64,000 nt of DNA from Olivibacter sp. XZL3 (GTDB lineage Bacteria; Bacteroidota; Bacteroidia; Sphingobacteriales; Sphingobacteriaceae), in contig NZ_SBJH01000026.1 of NCBI RefSeq assembly GCF_004368405.1, positions 82,175 through 146,174 of the forward strand. Reading direction: 5' to 3'. Both the position numbers and the translations under genes were made by a program. Positions 8,913 through 18,246 of this stretch are shown in pieces (position 1 is the first letter of the stretch; each line of letters begins with the position of its first letter). A model generated the notes under the pieces. The model did not search any database and had not been told where the DNA came from. It saw only the letters and a list, made by a program, of their open reading frames with translations.

Positions 8913-10316
8913 TTAACGGGTAAACTTATTGATAATTTCCATAATAACCTTGTTATCTTGCAGTTGGGGAAGATACTCGAAAAGAATATGATATTTCTCT
9001 GGATCCGCGGTAAGCGCGAGTTCCAGAAAATTCAACGCTTCTGTGTATTTTCCGGCCGCAAACATATACGCCACCATCCTATAATACAATTCCGGTGCAT
9101 CTGGATTATTCTTAATAGCCTCTGAGATCACTTCTATTGCACTGGTAAGCTTTTCTTGTTCATACAAAATAGAAGAATAGTCAAGCCAGGCTTCAATATC
9201 AAGCGGATTTAGCTCGACAACTTTCTCGTACGCCGCCTCTGCTTCCACTATTTGCTTTAACTTGTAACGGGCATCGGCAATTGCGAACCAGTATTCGGGA
9301 TTTTGATCGTCAATACCCAAGGCCTTCTTGTAAAAATGTAAAGACTCAAAATACCGCTCTTCATAATCTAACGTCACCCCGATCCCAAACCAGCCATCGC
9401 CAAGTTTTGGGTCGATTTTAACGGCTTTTTTATAATAAGACCTGGCCTCATCCATTTGTTCCAACTTTTCGTAGCATTCACCAATGGCACAATAGGTTTC
9501 AGCACTTGGCGGCTCGTACTCGAACGTCTCCTTATAAACATCAATCGCTTCGGCATATCGATCCAGGTTTACCAAAGCGTTTCCCTTATTGAAATATGCA
9601 GATGCAAAATTTTCCTTTATAAGAATAGCGTAATCATATGCATCGATTGCTTTCTCATATAAACTGAGTTTATGATAAGCGTTTCCAAGGTTATACCAAG
9701 CAGCATAAGAATAGGGCTCATTGTCAATGTATTGGAGATAAAAGCCGATGCTTTCCTCTTGTCTATCCAACACATCGTAGCAGAAAGCCAGCTCGTATAA
9801 GGCTTCTTGGTTTTCCATATTGTGCTCGAGGCTCTTCTTCAAGTACCTTATCGCCTGGTCATAATCGCCTTTATTCTGAAAAAGCATAGCCATCTGCAAA
9901 AATATCTCGTCGGGGTTTTCTGCTAGAGCCAACGCCTTTTCCAAATTTGCGATCGCTTCTTCATAACGGTCAATCGTTCCTAAAATTCCTCCTCTAATAA
10001 GATATATGTCGGCCTCAGAAGCCTCCAGCAACTCGGCTTTATCCAACGCCTTTAACGCTAAATCCAACTGATTGGTAATAGAATATAGCTGCGCTCTTTT
10101 GATGTGAAAAACGGCAGCAAAGGGGTGTTGACTAACGGCATAATCGACTACTTGAAGGGCTTTTACAGGATCATTTTTCTCCATATAATAGTCAATGATC
10201 CCTTCAAATGCTTGGGCGTCAAAAAAGTACTGATCCTCATTGCGGATCATCTCCTCATAACGTTCTACCGAAAATTTTGGATCTTCGGAGAATTCAAAAT
10301 CAAAATCGTCTTCCAT
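8913..10316 (-). CDS. Tetratricopeptide repeat protein
   Basis: 467 residues, with an acidic N terminus and then nearly continuous TPR units (about a dozen 34-residue repeats) through to the C terminus, for example AWYNLGNAYHKLSLYEKAID and AYFNKGNALVNLDRYAEAID. No signal peptide, membrane helix or catalytic domain is present, so it is a cytosolic protein-protein interaction scaffold. The partner is unknown. The gene is transcribed alone, with its own terminator. Confidence 0.9.
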   Translation of the reverse strand: MEDDFDFEFSEDPKFSVERYEEMIRNEDQYFFDAQAFEGIIDYYMEKNDPVKALQVVDYAVSQHPFAAVFHIKRAQLYSITNQLDLALKALDKAELLEASEADIYLIRGGILGTIDRYEEAIANLEKALALAENPDEIFLQMAMLFQNKGDYDQAIRYLKKSLEHNMENQEALYELAFCYDVLDRQEESIGFYLQYIDNEPYSYAAWYNLGNAYHKLSLYEKAIDAYDYAILIKENFASAYFNKGNALVNLDRYAEAIDVYKETFEYEPPSAETYCAIGECYEKLEQMDEARSYYKKAVKIDPKLGDGWFGIGVTLDYEERYFESLHFYKKALGIDDQNPEYWFAIADARYKLKQIVEAEAAYEKVVELNPLDIEAWLDYSSILYEQEKLTSAIEVISEAIKNNPDAPELYYRMVAYMFAAGKYTEALNFLELALTADPEKYHILFEYLPQLQDNKVIMEIINKFTR

Positions 10317-10779
10317 CGCAATTAAAATAATTAGTAGTTCAGTTATCGATTACCCTCCACATACTATATAAACAGAACTAGATTCCAATAGAATCTTCAT
10401 TAACGTTCAACCATAATGCCAATATGTACAAAAACGAACAGCTTAGCTAATGCACTTGCTGATGAAATATGCCTTCAAATTACTCTTAAAACTGTTATTC
10501 TAAGAATTTAGTTTTCCACATACAAACACCCGCAAAAGCAACAAACTCTTTTACAGCCTTTTATCTCGTCCTTTTTTTGAATGGTTTGTTAACAACGTTC
10601 ACCAGCAGTAATCTTTCGGGAAAAAACACCATCTCTACTAACCTTTGTGTATATACAAATATACATATTTTTCACGAAACTTTCGCTTGTGTAGTAGCTT
10701 GTACATAAACACTTACGCATTTCTGCTCGTATTATATTCTTCTTTTCTTTAGATTTACACCCAAATCCATGTACTACCT
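10317..10779. other. 463-base divergent intergenic region
   Basis: This gap separates the divergent TPR and bestrophin genes and must contain both promoters. It is AT-rich, with a TATAC-rich stretch around 10650-10670, but I found no exact TAnnTTTG box, no terminator hairpin and no convincing ORF. A near match (TAGATTTA) lies about 30 bases before the bestrophin start. Confidence 0.4.
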
Positions 10780-11661
10780 ATGATCGTTTACAATCCAAAA
10801 GACTGGCTGCAAGCTGTGTTATCTTTTCGCCGCTCAGAAACAATAAAAAAGCTGTATCCCTATATCATTTTGATGGCACTATACAGCTGGTTAGTTGCTT
10901 ATATAGAAATGGAGTATCTAAACCTGTCCGAAAAAAGCTGGTTACGAAACATTCCCTCGATGCACAGCCTGTTGGGCTTCGTTTTATCTATCTTACTCGT
11001 ATTCAGAACAAACACCGCGTACGACCGATGGTGGGAGGCGCGCAAGCTATGGGGACAGCTAACCAATAATAGCAGAAATCTGGCTTTGAGAATAGCGAGT
11101 TTGTTGCCCGCTGCAGATAAAGCAAATCGTAGCTTTTATCGAAAAAGTATTCCCCTTTTTGCCAGCACGCTGAAAGAACATCTGCAGTCCAATGAAACGC
11201 GCTTTATGCTAGATGAAAAAGATCATCCTGAATTCACCTCCCTGGACGAAAATAAGCATGGCCCTAACCAAGTCGCGGCCATGATCTTTAAAAGAACGGA
11301 CACCCTGTATAAAGAAGGGCTAATTACTGGCGACCAGCTTATTATTTTAAACCAGGAGCTTCTCTCTTTTACCGATATTTGTGGTGCCTGCGAAAGGATA
11401 AAAAACACGCCAATTCCTTTTACCTATACCTCTTTCATCAAAAAGTTCATCTCCGTTTATGTTCTCACATTACCTTACGGCTTTGTTTTCTCGCTCGGCT
11501 ATTTTGTAATTCCTGCGGTCGCCTTCGCTTTCTATATACTAACCTCGCTGGAACTTATCGCCGAAGAAATAGAAGATCCTTTTGGAAGGGACGAGAACGA
11601 CTTACCATTGGGAAAGCTGGTGGAAAACATCCGAAAACATGTGGGGGAGCTGATTCACTAG
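10780..11661 (+). CDS. Bestrophin / UPF0187 family ion channel
   Basis: 293 residues. The family signature is visible: an N-terminal helix region (YPYIILMALYSWLVAYIE), the pore-region motif SLLGFVLSILLVFRTNTAYDRWWEARKLWGQL, a soluble helical middle, and a C-terminal helix (YGFVFSLGYFVIPAVAFAFYILTSLELIAEEIEDPFG) ending in the conserved EDPFG motif. Bacterial bestrophins form pentameric anion or cation channels in the inner membrane. The 3' end overlaps the convergent response regulator gene by 4 bases. Confidence 0.9.
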   Translation: MIVYNPKDWLQAVLSFRRSETIKKLYPYIILMALYSWLVAYIEMEYLNLSEKSWLRNIPSMHSLLGFVLSILLVFRTNTAYDRWWEARKLWGQLTNNSRNLALRIASLLPAADKANRSFYRKSIPLFASTLKEHLQSNETRFMLDEKDHPEFTSLDENKHGPNQVAAMIFKRTDTLYKEGLITGDQLIILNQELLSFTDICGACERIKNTPIPFTYTSFIKKFISVYVLTLPYGFVFSLGYFVIPAVAFAFYILTSLELIAEEIEDPFGRDENDLPLGKLVENIRKHVGELIH

Positions 11662-12353
11662 CCCACTAAAAGCTTATATCCTTTCCCGTGCACATTTACG
11701 ATTTCCACCCTGGGATCTTCCTTCAGGTATTTCCTCAGCTTACTTAAAAAGACGTCCATGCTGCGTCCATTAAAGTAGTTGTCGTCATGCCAAATCTTTA
11801 TCAAGGCCTCTTCTCGGGTCAGGACGTCATTTTTCTTTAAACATAGCATCCGTAAAAGCTCCGCTTCTTTGGTAGAGAGTTTCTGCTGCTGCCCATTGCG
11901 GGTAATCGTTTGGGCCGTATAATCGAAACTATAAGCGCCAAGATTAAATTTTACGGGCAATTCCTCTTCGGTGCCTCTTTCTTGAAGAGAACTCCGTTTT
12001 AAGAGGGCGTTGATTCTTAACAACAACTCTTCCACCCGAAAAGGCTTCGTAATATAATCATCACCTCCCAAATTGAACGCCTCGGTTTTGTCTTCCATCA
12101 TTCCTTTTGCAGTAGCAAATATAATCGGTATGTTTTCGTTCAGTTTTCGAATTTCCTTTCCGAGAGAAAAGCCATCCTTTTTTGGCATCATCACATCCAA
12201 GATACACAAATCGAATTCTTCCTTGCCGAAGCTGCGCAAAGCCTCTTCGCCATCCTGACACAGCCTAACATCGAACTTCCCCTTGAGCTCCAAATAGTCT
12301 TTCAGTATTTCGCCCAAATTTGGGTCGTCTTCTGCTAATAAAATTTTCCGCAT
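11658..12353 (-). CDS. OmpR/PhoB-family response regulator
   Basis: 231 residues: an N-terminal receiver with D53 (LDVMMPKKDG) as phosphoacceptor, T81 and K103 (ITKPF) as switch residues, and a C-terminal winged-helix DNA-binding domain (LSTKEAELLRMLCLKKNDVLTREEAL, then RSMDVFLSKLRKYLKEDP). It is a DNA-binding transcription factor activated by the sensor kinase encoded 11 bases upstream in the same operon. The target genes are unknown. Confidence 0.93.
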   Translation of the reverse strand: MRKILLAEDDPNLGEILKDYLELKGKFDVRLCQDGEEALRSFGKEEFDLCILDVMMPKKDGFSLGKEIRKLNENIPIIFATAKGMMEDKTEAFNLGGDDYITKPFRVEELLLRINALLKRSSLQERGTEEELPVKFNLGAYSFDYTAQTITRNGQQQKLSTKEAELLRMLCLKKNDVLTREEALIKIWHDDNYFNGRSMDVFLSKLRKYLKEDPRVEIVNVHGKGYKLLVG

Positions 12354-12364
12354 ACCTTACGTGA

Positions 12365-14167
12365 TTAGTTCTTCATAATAGGCAAAATCAGTTCGAATTC
12401 TGTGCCTTTATTTTTCTCACTTTTAACCTTTACCGTTCCTTTCATCCGTTTAATAATATCATGCACATAACTCAATCCAAGGCCAAAACCTTTAACATCG
12501 TGCAAATTTCCGGTAGATACTCTATAAAATTGTTCAAATATTTTAGACAACTGATCTCTGGTCATGCCAATCCCTTTATCAGCAACTGTGATATGGATAT
12601 GATTCCCCACATTTTTTGTCTTGATGGTGATTTCCGGAGCACCCTTACTATACTTGATCGCATTGTCGATAAGATTGAAAACGACATTGGAGAGATGAAA
12701 TTCATCTCCATAAAGAACCGGGTTCGATGCCTTTATCTGCAGGTCAACCCTCGCCTCCCGCTTCTTTAGCTGTAAGTCCATGCTGTCAATAACCGCCGTC
12801 ACCAAATCATTCAGGTTCAGTTCCTGCCTGTCGAGCTTCAAATCTCCTTTATCGATTTTAGCGATATTTAGCACCCGCTCAATATGGTTTCCCAATCGGA
12901 CGTTTTCATCATAAATAATGCTAGCAAGCTTATCTACGCGCTTGGCATCCGCTACGATCTCCGGATCCTTCAACGATTCGCTCGCAATCATAATTGTTGC
13001 TACCGGCGTTTTGAATTCGTGAGTCATATTGTTTATAAAATCGGTTTTCATCTCCGATATTTTCTTTTGCCTTAGGATGATGAAAATTGTGTATGTAAAA
13101 CAACCGATTAGCACCAATAGCAAGGCCGCAGAGGAGCCCAACATCACACCCATACTGCCCAACAGTAAAGAAGTCCGACTAGGAAAGTTGATAGCCAATT
13201 TACCGGAAGATTTAATCATACTGTTCGGAAACAGAAGGGTTGCATACGAATTCTTCGTATTAAAGTGCCCGTTAAACGATGCCATCTGGAACAGTACCGA
13301 ATCGTCGCTGCCTTCTGTGATCACCATATTGAAAGGAAGATTTATCTTTCGATGCAACAGCTCTTCCCTTAATTCTCGCTCTATATAGGAAGGATTCACC
13401 CGCTTCTTCAGCGGCTGTTTTGCCAGCTCAAAATCATTGGCCAGATTCTCTATCACGGACGTAGCGGATTTCTGCGCATTGGACATATACGAATCGAAAA
13501 ACTGCGTGGCCTGCTTAATCTTCTCCTGCTCCTCATAGCGTTTAATCTGCTCGTCCAACTGCCGGTCGCGCGGAGGAGGTAATACCACGACGGCAAATTC
13601 ATTCATGTAATCGTCCAGAATCACATACCGCACGCTGTCATCCTTCGCCTTTTTGGGATTGGTTACAGACCGCTCGGCATATATTTCCATGCTATTATTC
13701 TGATAAATGCCAGAAGGACTTTGCTTAATCGACACCTTTACCAATTTTTTCAGCTTTGGATCTCGCATATAGGTCTCATAAAACCAGTTAGGTATCAGCG
13801 TAGCACTCGGAAACTGACGCTTCAGCTCCGACTCCAGTTCCCGGTATTCAATCTCCGTTTGCCGCTGCTTCTTGCGGATACGCTCGATAAAAGCCTTGGC
13901 CTGCCACTCTTCTTCCAATTCCCGCTGTTGCTTCTCCCGAAGTTGCTTATTCCGGATGTTTTTTACCTCTTGTGCCTCAATAAAATCGATGGCTTCCTTC
14001 TTCTCCGCTTTAAGCACAACGGTGTTTAACGCCGCATTAACCGCTTCGTCAAACAATTGTGCTTTCAAATTATAGGATTGATGAATAAAATAATATTGCA
14101 TAGCTATCACGCCCAAAAGAGCAAACAGCATTAATCCGATAATCAGCCCTATACTTTTACGCCTCAT
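12365..14167 (-). CDS. Two-component sensor histidine kinase
   Basis: 600 residues. A short N-terminal membrane helix (about residues 5-27) and a second one near residue 340 bracket a periplasmic domain rich in charged coiled-coil-like sequence. The cytoplasmic part holds the H box NMTHEFKTPVATI with H382, the N box (FNLIDNAIKYS), and the G boxes (DKGIGM and GFGLGLSYV). The ATG at 14167 is preferred because a TATTTTTG promoter box sits 5 bases upstream of it; the longer frame to 14224 would run through that promoter. It forms an operon with the response regulator. The signal sensed is unknown. Confidence 0.92.
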   Translation of the reverse strand: MRRKSIGLIIGLMLFALLGVIAMQYYFIHQSYNLKAQLFDEAVNAALNTVVLKAEKKEAIDFIEAQEVKNIRNKQLREKQQRELEEEWQAKAFIERIRKKQRQTEIEYRELESELKRQFPSATLIPNWFYETYMRDPKLKKLVKVSIKQSPSGIYQNNSMEIYAERSVTNPKKAKDDSVRYVILDDYMNEFAVVVLPPPRDRQLDEQIKRYEEQEKIKQATQFFDSYMSNAQKSATSVIENLANDFELAKQPLKKRVNPSYIERELREELLHRKINLPFNMVITEGSDDSVLFQMASFNGHFNTKNSYATLLFPNSMIKSSGKLAINFPSRTSLLLGSMGVMLGSSAALLLVLIGCFTYTIFIILRQKKISEMKTDFINNMTHEFKTPVATIMIASESLKDPEIVADAKRVDKLASIIYDENVRLGNHIERVLNIAKIDKGDLKLDRQELNLNDLVTAVIDSMDLQLKKREARVDLQIKASNPVLYGDEFHLSNVVFNLIDNAIKYSKGAPEITIKTKNVGNHIHITVADKGIGMTRDQLSKIFEQFYRVSTGNLHDVKGFGLGLSYVHDIIKRMKGTVKVKSEKNKGTEFELILPIMKN

Positions 14168-14172
14168 ATACA

Positions 14173-14180
14173 CAAAAATA
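14173..14180 (-). promoter_or_regulatory. Promoter -7 box TATTTTTG for the kinase/regulator operon
   Basis: Exact TAnnTTTG match on the minus strand with 5 bases to the ATG at 14167, implying an almost leaderless mRNA. It also decides the start codon of the kinase. Confidence 0.6.
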
Positions 14181-14330
14181 CGCAAGCAGTTGCTTTTCAG
14201 ACGTCTTTTAACAAATTTTAACACACGAAAGCACGGGAATAATGGAGATAAAGCGCTTAAGGGAGACTAAGCTGTCGCTCCCTAAATTGCCAATATCGGT
14301 CTTTCGCTAAATCATAATCGGTTGCTCAAA

Positions 14331-14365
14331 AACAAAAAAGCAAGCTAGTTCCTTCACTAGCTTGC
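14331..14365 (-). terminator. Intrinsic terminator of the DUF3127 gene
   Basis: On the minus strand a perfect 10-bp stem GCAAGCTAGT/ACTAGCTTGC (14340-14349 with 14356-14365) with a 6-base loop is followed by TTTTTTGTTTTTG. It begins 23 bases after the DUF3127 stop. Confidence 0.9.
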
Positions 14366-14388
14366 CTCTTATTTTGAGTAAATATCTT

Positions 14389-14754
14389 TTAAAAAGGTAA
14401 ATCATCATCATCCCCGGGCGCGGAAGAAATGTCTACCGGCGGAACATACTGAGGTGCAGCACCCGCTCCTTCAGGGGCTACCTTATTTACACGCCATGCC
14501 ACTAACGAATTAAAGTAGGTAGTAACGCCCTCCTTATTTGTCCACGGCCTTCCCCTCAAATTAAAAGAAACCTCTATATCCTCTCCGGGGACCAGGTTGT
14601 CGAAAAGATTAACCCGATCTTGCGTTGCTTCAAATCTAATGTATTCTACAAATTGTGGGTTCTCAGCATACTGAACGATCAAATCCCTTTTTTTAAAAGA
14701 ATCTGTAACTTGCTGTACCGCACCGACTTCGTGTACCTTGCCTTTTATCTCCAT
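14389..14754 (-). CDS. DUF3127 domain protein with SSB-like acidic C terminus
   Basis: 121 residues. Residues about 1-90 match DUF3127, a Bacteroidota family predicted to adopt an OB-like fold. A Pro/Ala linker follows, and the protein ends DDDDLPF. That tail closely resembles the protein-interaction tip of bacterial single-stranded DNA-binding proteins (DDDIPF in E. coli SSB). A role in single-stranded DNA transactions or docking of SSB partners is therefore plausible but is inference. The gene stands alone between a terminator and the divergent methyltransferase gene. Confidence 0.85.
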   Translation of the reverse strand: MEIKGKVHEVGAVQQVTDSFKKRDLIVQYAENPQFVEYIRFEATQDRVNLFDNLVPGEDIEVSFNLRGRPWTNKEGVTTYFNSLVAWRVNKVAPEGAGAAPQYVPPVDISSAPGDDDDLPF

Positions 14755-14808
14755 AACATTAAAACGATATAAATTGTAAAATTAAGGATTTTTGGCGACA
14801 ATAATCAG

Positions 14809-14816
14809 TAACTTCG
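14809..14816 (+). promoter_or_regulatory. Probable promoter of the methyltransferase-cupin-HD operon
   Basis: TAACTTCG differs by one base from TAnnTTTG and has a TTTG at 14791-14794, giving close to the usual spacing. The ATG follows 11 bases later at 14828. Confidence 0.45.
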
Positions 14817-14827
14817 CACAATAAGCT

Positions 14828-16012
14828 ATGCAAGTTTTCAACACCCCACAAAAAGTTATTATTACCTGCAATAAACGACTATCTCCTTATTTGCAGCAAG
14901 AAGTTAAAGCGCTCGGTTTCGTAATTAAAAGAGCTTTTGGCACTGGCGTAGAAATCAGTGCAACCCTAAATGATTGCATCACACTTAACCTCAATTTGTA
15001 TTGTGCAAGTCAGGTTCTATATGCCATCAACAGCTTCAACGCCAACGATGCGGCGCAGCTTTACACTGAAGTAAAAAAAATAGCCTGGGAGGATCTAATT
15101 GATTTCAATGGCTATTTTTCGGTTACATCAACGGTTAACAATGAAACGATTAGCACGCCGCTATTTGCCAATTTAAAGGTTAAAGATGCGATTGTAGATC
15201 GCATTAAAGAGAAAAAAGGAATCCGGCCGAACTCCGGGCCCGACCTTAATAAAGCAGTCGTTCATCTTTTTTGGCAGGAAAACCAAGCCGATTTGTATTT
15301 AGACACTTCCGGTGAAACCTTAGCCAAACACGGCTATCGAAAGCATCCCGGGAAGGCCCCTATGCTCGAAGCCTTGGCCAGCGGCGTATTATTTGCTACA
15401 GAGTGGGATAAAAAGTCGGCCTTCATTAACCCGATGTGCGGATCTGGGACACTCGCAATCGAAGCGGCCCTCCACGCCACAAACAGAAGACCAGGCCTCT
15501 ATCGCATGAACTATGCTTTTATGCATTTTTTAGGCTATGATGAGCAGGTGTTTTTTGCCGCAAGAAGAAAATTGAAGGAACAAATCGTTAAAAATAGCGA
15601 CCTGAAAATCATTGCTTCTGACATCTCTCAGGAAGCCGTCGAAATCGCTAAAGCGAACGCTAAAACAGCGGGCGTTGACCAACTGATAACGTTCGAAGCC
15701 TGCGATTTTTCGCAAACAACCGTACCGCCGTCTCCGGGATGCATTATTTTTAATCCGGAGTATGGAGAACGCTTGGGCATCCACACAAAACTAGAGCTCA
15801 CTTACAAACGAATCGGCGATTTTATGAAGCAGTCGTGTAAGGGCTATAAGGGTTTTGTCTTTACAGGCAATCCGGATTTAGCTAAAAAAATAGGTCTTCA
15901 CACCTATAAACGAGTTGAGTTCTATAATGGTAAACTAGACTGTCGCCTTTTAGCTTACGAATTGTATGACGGCAGCAGAAGAAAAGACGCACAAGATGAT
16001 CAAAGCATTTAA
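14828..16012 (+). CDS. THUMP-domain class I SAM-dependent RNA methyltransferase (RlmL/YpsC type)
   Basis: 394 residues. The N terminus (CNKRLSPYLQQEVKALGF, then a THUMP domain to about residue 165) binds RNA. The C-terminal catalytic domain has the SAM-binding loop INPMCGSGTLAIEAAL and the motif IV sequence NPEYGERLG, where the family usually reads NPPYGER. This is the single-domain relative of RlmL, expected to form N2-methylguanosine in 23S rRNA; the exact target is inferred. It overlaps the following cupin gene by 17 bases, indicating cotranscription. Confidence 0.9.
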   Translation: MQVFNTPQKVIITCNKRLSPYLQQEVKALGFVIKRAFGTGVEISATLNDCITLNLNLYCASQVLYAINSFNANDAAQLYTEVKKIAWEDLIDFNGYFSVTSTVNNETISTPLFANLKVKDAIVDRIKEKKGIRPNSGPDLNKAVVHLFWQENQADLYLDTSGETLAKHGYRKHPGKAPMLEALASGVLFATEWDKKSAFINPMCGSGTLAIEAALHATNRRPGLYRMNYAFMHFLGYDEQVFFAARRKLKEQIVKNSDLKIIASDISQEAVEIAKANAKTAGVDQLITFEACDFSQTTVPPSPGCIIFNPEYGERLGIHTKLELTYKRIGDFMKQSCKGYKGFVFTGNPDLAKKIGLHTYKRVEFYNGKLDCRLLAYELYDGSRRKDAQDDQSI

Positions 16013-16370
16013 GCTTTATACGCAAGAAGACGGACACTCCGATTTTAAAGAAGGCTTCATCACAAATGATCTTATAACGGAAGTCAAACACCTACATTTC
16101 AAAGAAACGCCCGCCAAATCGTCCTACGATTGGCATACAGCACCAAGAACGCAGTATGTAATTTCCCTCAAGGGTATTTTGGAGTTTACAACCTCGCGAG
16201 GCAGGGTGTTTACACTCCATACCGGACAGGTTTTAATTGCAGCCGACGTCACCGGTAAAGGCCATAAGTGGAAGTTGATAGGAGAGGAGCCTTGGCTCCG
16301 TGCTTATGTTGCTTTTGAAGAGGAGGAAGCGATCAATTTCCAAGAACATCAAGAACAAGCGGAACGGTAA
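15996..16370 (+). CDS. Small cupin-domain protein
   Basis: About 124 residues from the ATG at 15996, overlapping the methyltransferase end. It is a single cupin-type beta-barrel: TQYVISLKGILEFTTSRGR followed by FTLHTGQVLIAADVTGKGHKW. The metal-binding histidines are only partly conserved (H in the SYDWHTAPRTQY segment, H in GKGHKW), so enzymatic activity is uncertain. It lies between the methyltransferase and the HD hydrolase in one rightward cluster. The function is unknown. Confidence 0.75.
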   Translation: MIKAFKLYTQEDGHSDFKEGFITNDLITEVKHLHFKETPAKSSYDWHTAPRTQYVISLKGILEFTTSRGRVFTLHTGQVLIAADVTGKGHKWKLIGEEPWLRAYVAFEEEEAINFQEHQEQAER

Positions 16371-16375
16371 TATCA

Positions 16376-17026
16376 ATGACAAGCGAAACGATAAAGCTTA
16401 CAAAAGACTTTGTACAGTTAAAACTGCAAAAAGCGGAGGCCGGACACGACTGGTTTCATGTGGAACGTGTCTGGAAAAACGCGAAGCTGATTTTAGAAAA
16501 AGAAACAGCGGACGCTCACATTGTTGAGTTAGCAGCCTTACTCCATGATATCGCCGACAGTAAATTCCATGACGGCGATGAGGAACTTGGCCCTCAAATA
16601 GCCAGATCTTTTCTTCAATCTATTCAGGTATCAGAGGAAACCATCACCCACGTATGCAAGATTATCAAGAACATGTCCTTCAAGGCAAGCTTGGGGAAAA
16701 TCGACTTTTGGTCTAAAGAACTGGAAATCGTTCAGGATGCCGATCGTTTAGATGCTATCGGGGCGATAGGCATTGCAAGAGCTTTCAATTATGGCGGATT
16801 TAAGAATAGAAGCCTTTACGATCCATCCATAAAACCGAAAGAACATCAAAGCAAAGAAGAATACAAGCAGACTACTGCTCCGACGATAAATCATTTCTAT
16901 GAAAAACTCCTTTTGCTTAAAGCCCGGATGAATACCACAACCGGAAAGCAGTTAGCCGAAGCACGACACCGGTACATGGAAGATTTTCTTGTTCAGTTTT
17001 TTGACGAATGGGAGGGAAGGAAATAA
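16376..17026 (+). CDS. HD-domain phosphohydrolase
   Basis: 216 residues of the YedJ-like HD superfamily. Ligands are visible as H28 (DWFHVERVW), the HD pair at 57-58 (ALLHDIADSKF) and the later aspartate in IVQDADRLDAIGAIGIARAF. Members are cytosolic metal-dependent phosphohydrolases acting on nucleotides or related phosphoesters; the substrate is unknown. It starts 5 bases after the cupin stop, in the same operon, and ends at a bidirectional terminator. Confidence 0.88.
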   Translation: MTSETIKLTKDFVQLKLQKAEAGHDWFHVERVWKNAKLILEKETADAHIVELAALLHDIADSKFHDGDEELGPQIARSFLQSIQVSEETITHVCKIIKNMSFKASLGKIDFWSKELEIVQDADRLDAIGAIGIARAFNYGGFKNRSLYDPSIKPKEHQSKEEYKQTTAPTINHFYEKLLLLKARMNTTTGKQLAEARHRYMEDFLVQFFDEWEGRK

Positions 17027-17064
17027 AAAAAAGCCCTTTGTTTTTCCAAAAGGCTTTTTTTTAT
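17023..17064. terminator. Bidirectional terminator between the HD gene and rplS
   Basis: AAAAAAAGCC and GGCTTTTTTTT arms enclose a short, partly paired loop (CTTTG...CAAAAG). The poly-A and poly-T flanks give a U-tract on either strand, serving both the HD gene (plus) and rplS (minus), whose stop codons lie on either side. Confidence 0.75.
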
Positions 17065-17090
17065 TTTATTCAGTTGGAACTGACCGTTCC

Positions 17091-17438
17091 TTATACTCTT
17101 TTTGATTTGATACGAGCAGCTTTACCCGTTAAGCTACGCAAATAAAACAGTTTCGCTCTACGTACCTTACCGTAGGTATCAACTACTATTTTATCGATGT
17201 TTGGAGAGTTCACAGGAAAAATACGCTCAACACCAATGCCGTTTGACATCTTACGGACGGTAAATGTTTCGCTTGATCCAGCTCCGTTTCTTTGAATAAC
17301 TACCCCTTTATATACCTGTATACGCTCTTTGTTACCTTCGCGAATTTTATAGTGAACGCTAACGGTATCACCAGCTTTAAATGCAGGAACTTCATTTTTT
17401 GCTACCGCCTGCTCTTCTACAAATTTTACTAAATCCAT
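17091..17438 (-). CDS. rplS: 50S ribosomal protein L19
   Basis: 115 residues, normal length for bL19. It has [55 protein letters not shown] and the basic C terminus [22 protein letters not shown]. It is the last gene of the classic rpsP-rimM-trmD-rplS order. Here a 118-base gap containing a candidate promoter and a leader hairpin separates it from trmD, so it is probably transcribed independently as well. Confidence 0.98.
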   Translation of the reverse strand: MDLVKFVEEQAVAKNEVPAFKAGDTVSVHYKIREGNKERIQVYKGVVIQRNGAGSSETFTVRKMSNGIGVERIFPVNSPNIDKIVVDTYGKVRRAKLFYLRSLTGKAARIKSKRV

Positions 17439-17457
17439 GATTTTAAGTAATTAACAA

Positions 17458-17493
17458 CGATTTTTAACCCGTAAAAATCGGACTGCAATATTA
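17458..17493 (-). promoter_or_regulatory. Candidate rplS promoter and leader hairpin
   Basis: On the minus strand TAATATTG (17486-17493) is one mismatch from TAnnTTTG. Just downstream a perfect 9-bp stem CGATTTTTA/TAAAAATCG (17458-17466 with 17472-17480) closes on a 5-base loop and would lie in the 5' leader about 20 bases before the rplS start. Ribosomal protein leaders often carry autoregulatory structures; such a role here is inference. Confidence 0.45.
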
Positions 17494-17556
17494 GCTATTT
17501 TATTTTAAAATTAAAAACCTATTTTATTTTTTATTTTTACTATAAGCGCTTGGCTT

Positions 17557-18234
17557 CTATTCGTCTAACAGATCAGGTCTCCGCTCGCGGGTTCTAAGCA
17601 AAGATTGTTCATATCGCCAATTGTCAATCATCGCTTGATTGCCACTTAATAAGACGTATGGCACTTTATGGCCATTCCAATCTGCCGGCCGCGTATAAAC
17701 CGGCGCGTCCAGTAAATCCCCTTGAAAAGAATCGGACAAAGCCGAGGTTTCATCAGACAAAACGCCCGGGATAAGTCGGACAACCGCATCCACCAAGACG
17801 GCAGCTGGCAACTCCCCTCCGGATAACACATAGTCGCCAATGGAAATCTCCTTGGTAACGTAAATATCCCTTATGCGCTGATCAATTCCTTTATAATGTC
17901 CGCAAAGAACTATAACATTCTTTTTTAAGGCCAAACCGTTCGCCATGGACTGGTTTAATTGACAGCCGTCCGGACTCATGAATATGATTTCGTCGTACTC
18001 CCTTTCGCTTTTCAGCTTCTCTATGCATGCAGCAAAAGGTGCTATCTGCATAACCATCCCACTGCCACCTCCGTAAGGATAGTCGTCCACACTCTTATGT
18101 TTGTTAGTGGCATAAGAACGTAAATTATGAACAACGATCTCTGTTAGCCCCTTCTTTTGTGCCCGCTGTAATATGGAGTGGGCAAATGGACTTTCTAAAA
18201 GTCCCGGAAGCACCGTTATGATGTCAAAGCGCAT
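17557..18234 (-). CDS. trmD: tRNA (guanine-N1)-methyltransferase
   Basis: 225 residues, the usual length. It methylates G37 in tRNAs next to the anticodon, using SAM bound in a trefoil knot. Motifs: [17 protein letters not shown] at the start, [29 protein letters not shown] and [20 protein letters not shown] with the knot region. It starts 12 bases after the rimM stop, forming a rimM-trmD operon. Confidence 0.98.
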   Translation of the reverse strand: MRFDIITVLPGLLESPFAHSILQRAQKKGLTEIVVHNLRSYATNKHKSVDDYPYGGGSGMVMQIAPFAACIEKLKSEREYDEIIFMSPDGCQLNQSMANGLALKKNVIVLCGHYKGIDQRIRDIYVTKEISIGDYVLSGGELPAAVLVDAVVRLIPGVLSDETSALSDSFQGDLLDAPVYTRPADWNGHKVPYVLLSGNQAMIDNWRYEQSLLRTRERRPDLLDE

Positions 18235-18246
18235 ACATTAGCTTTT

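Noticed and set aside
14168..14224. 19-residue N-terminal extension of the sensor kinase
   Set aside because: The extension runs through an exact TATTTTTG promoter box located 5 bases before the better ATG.
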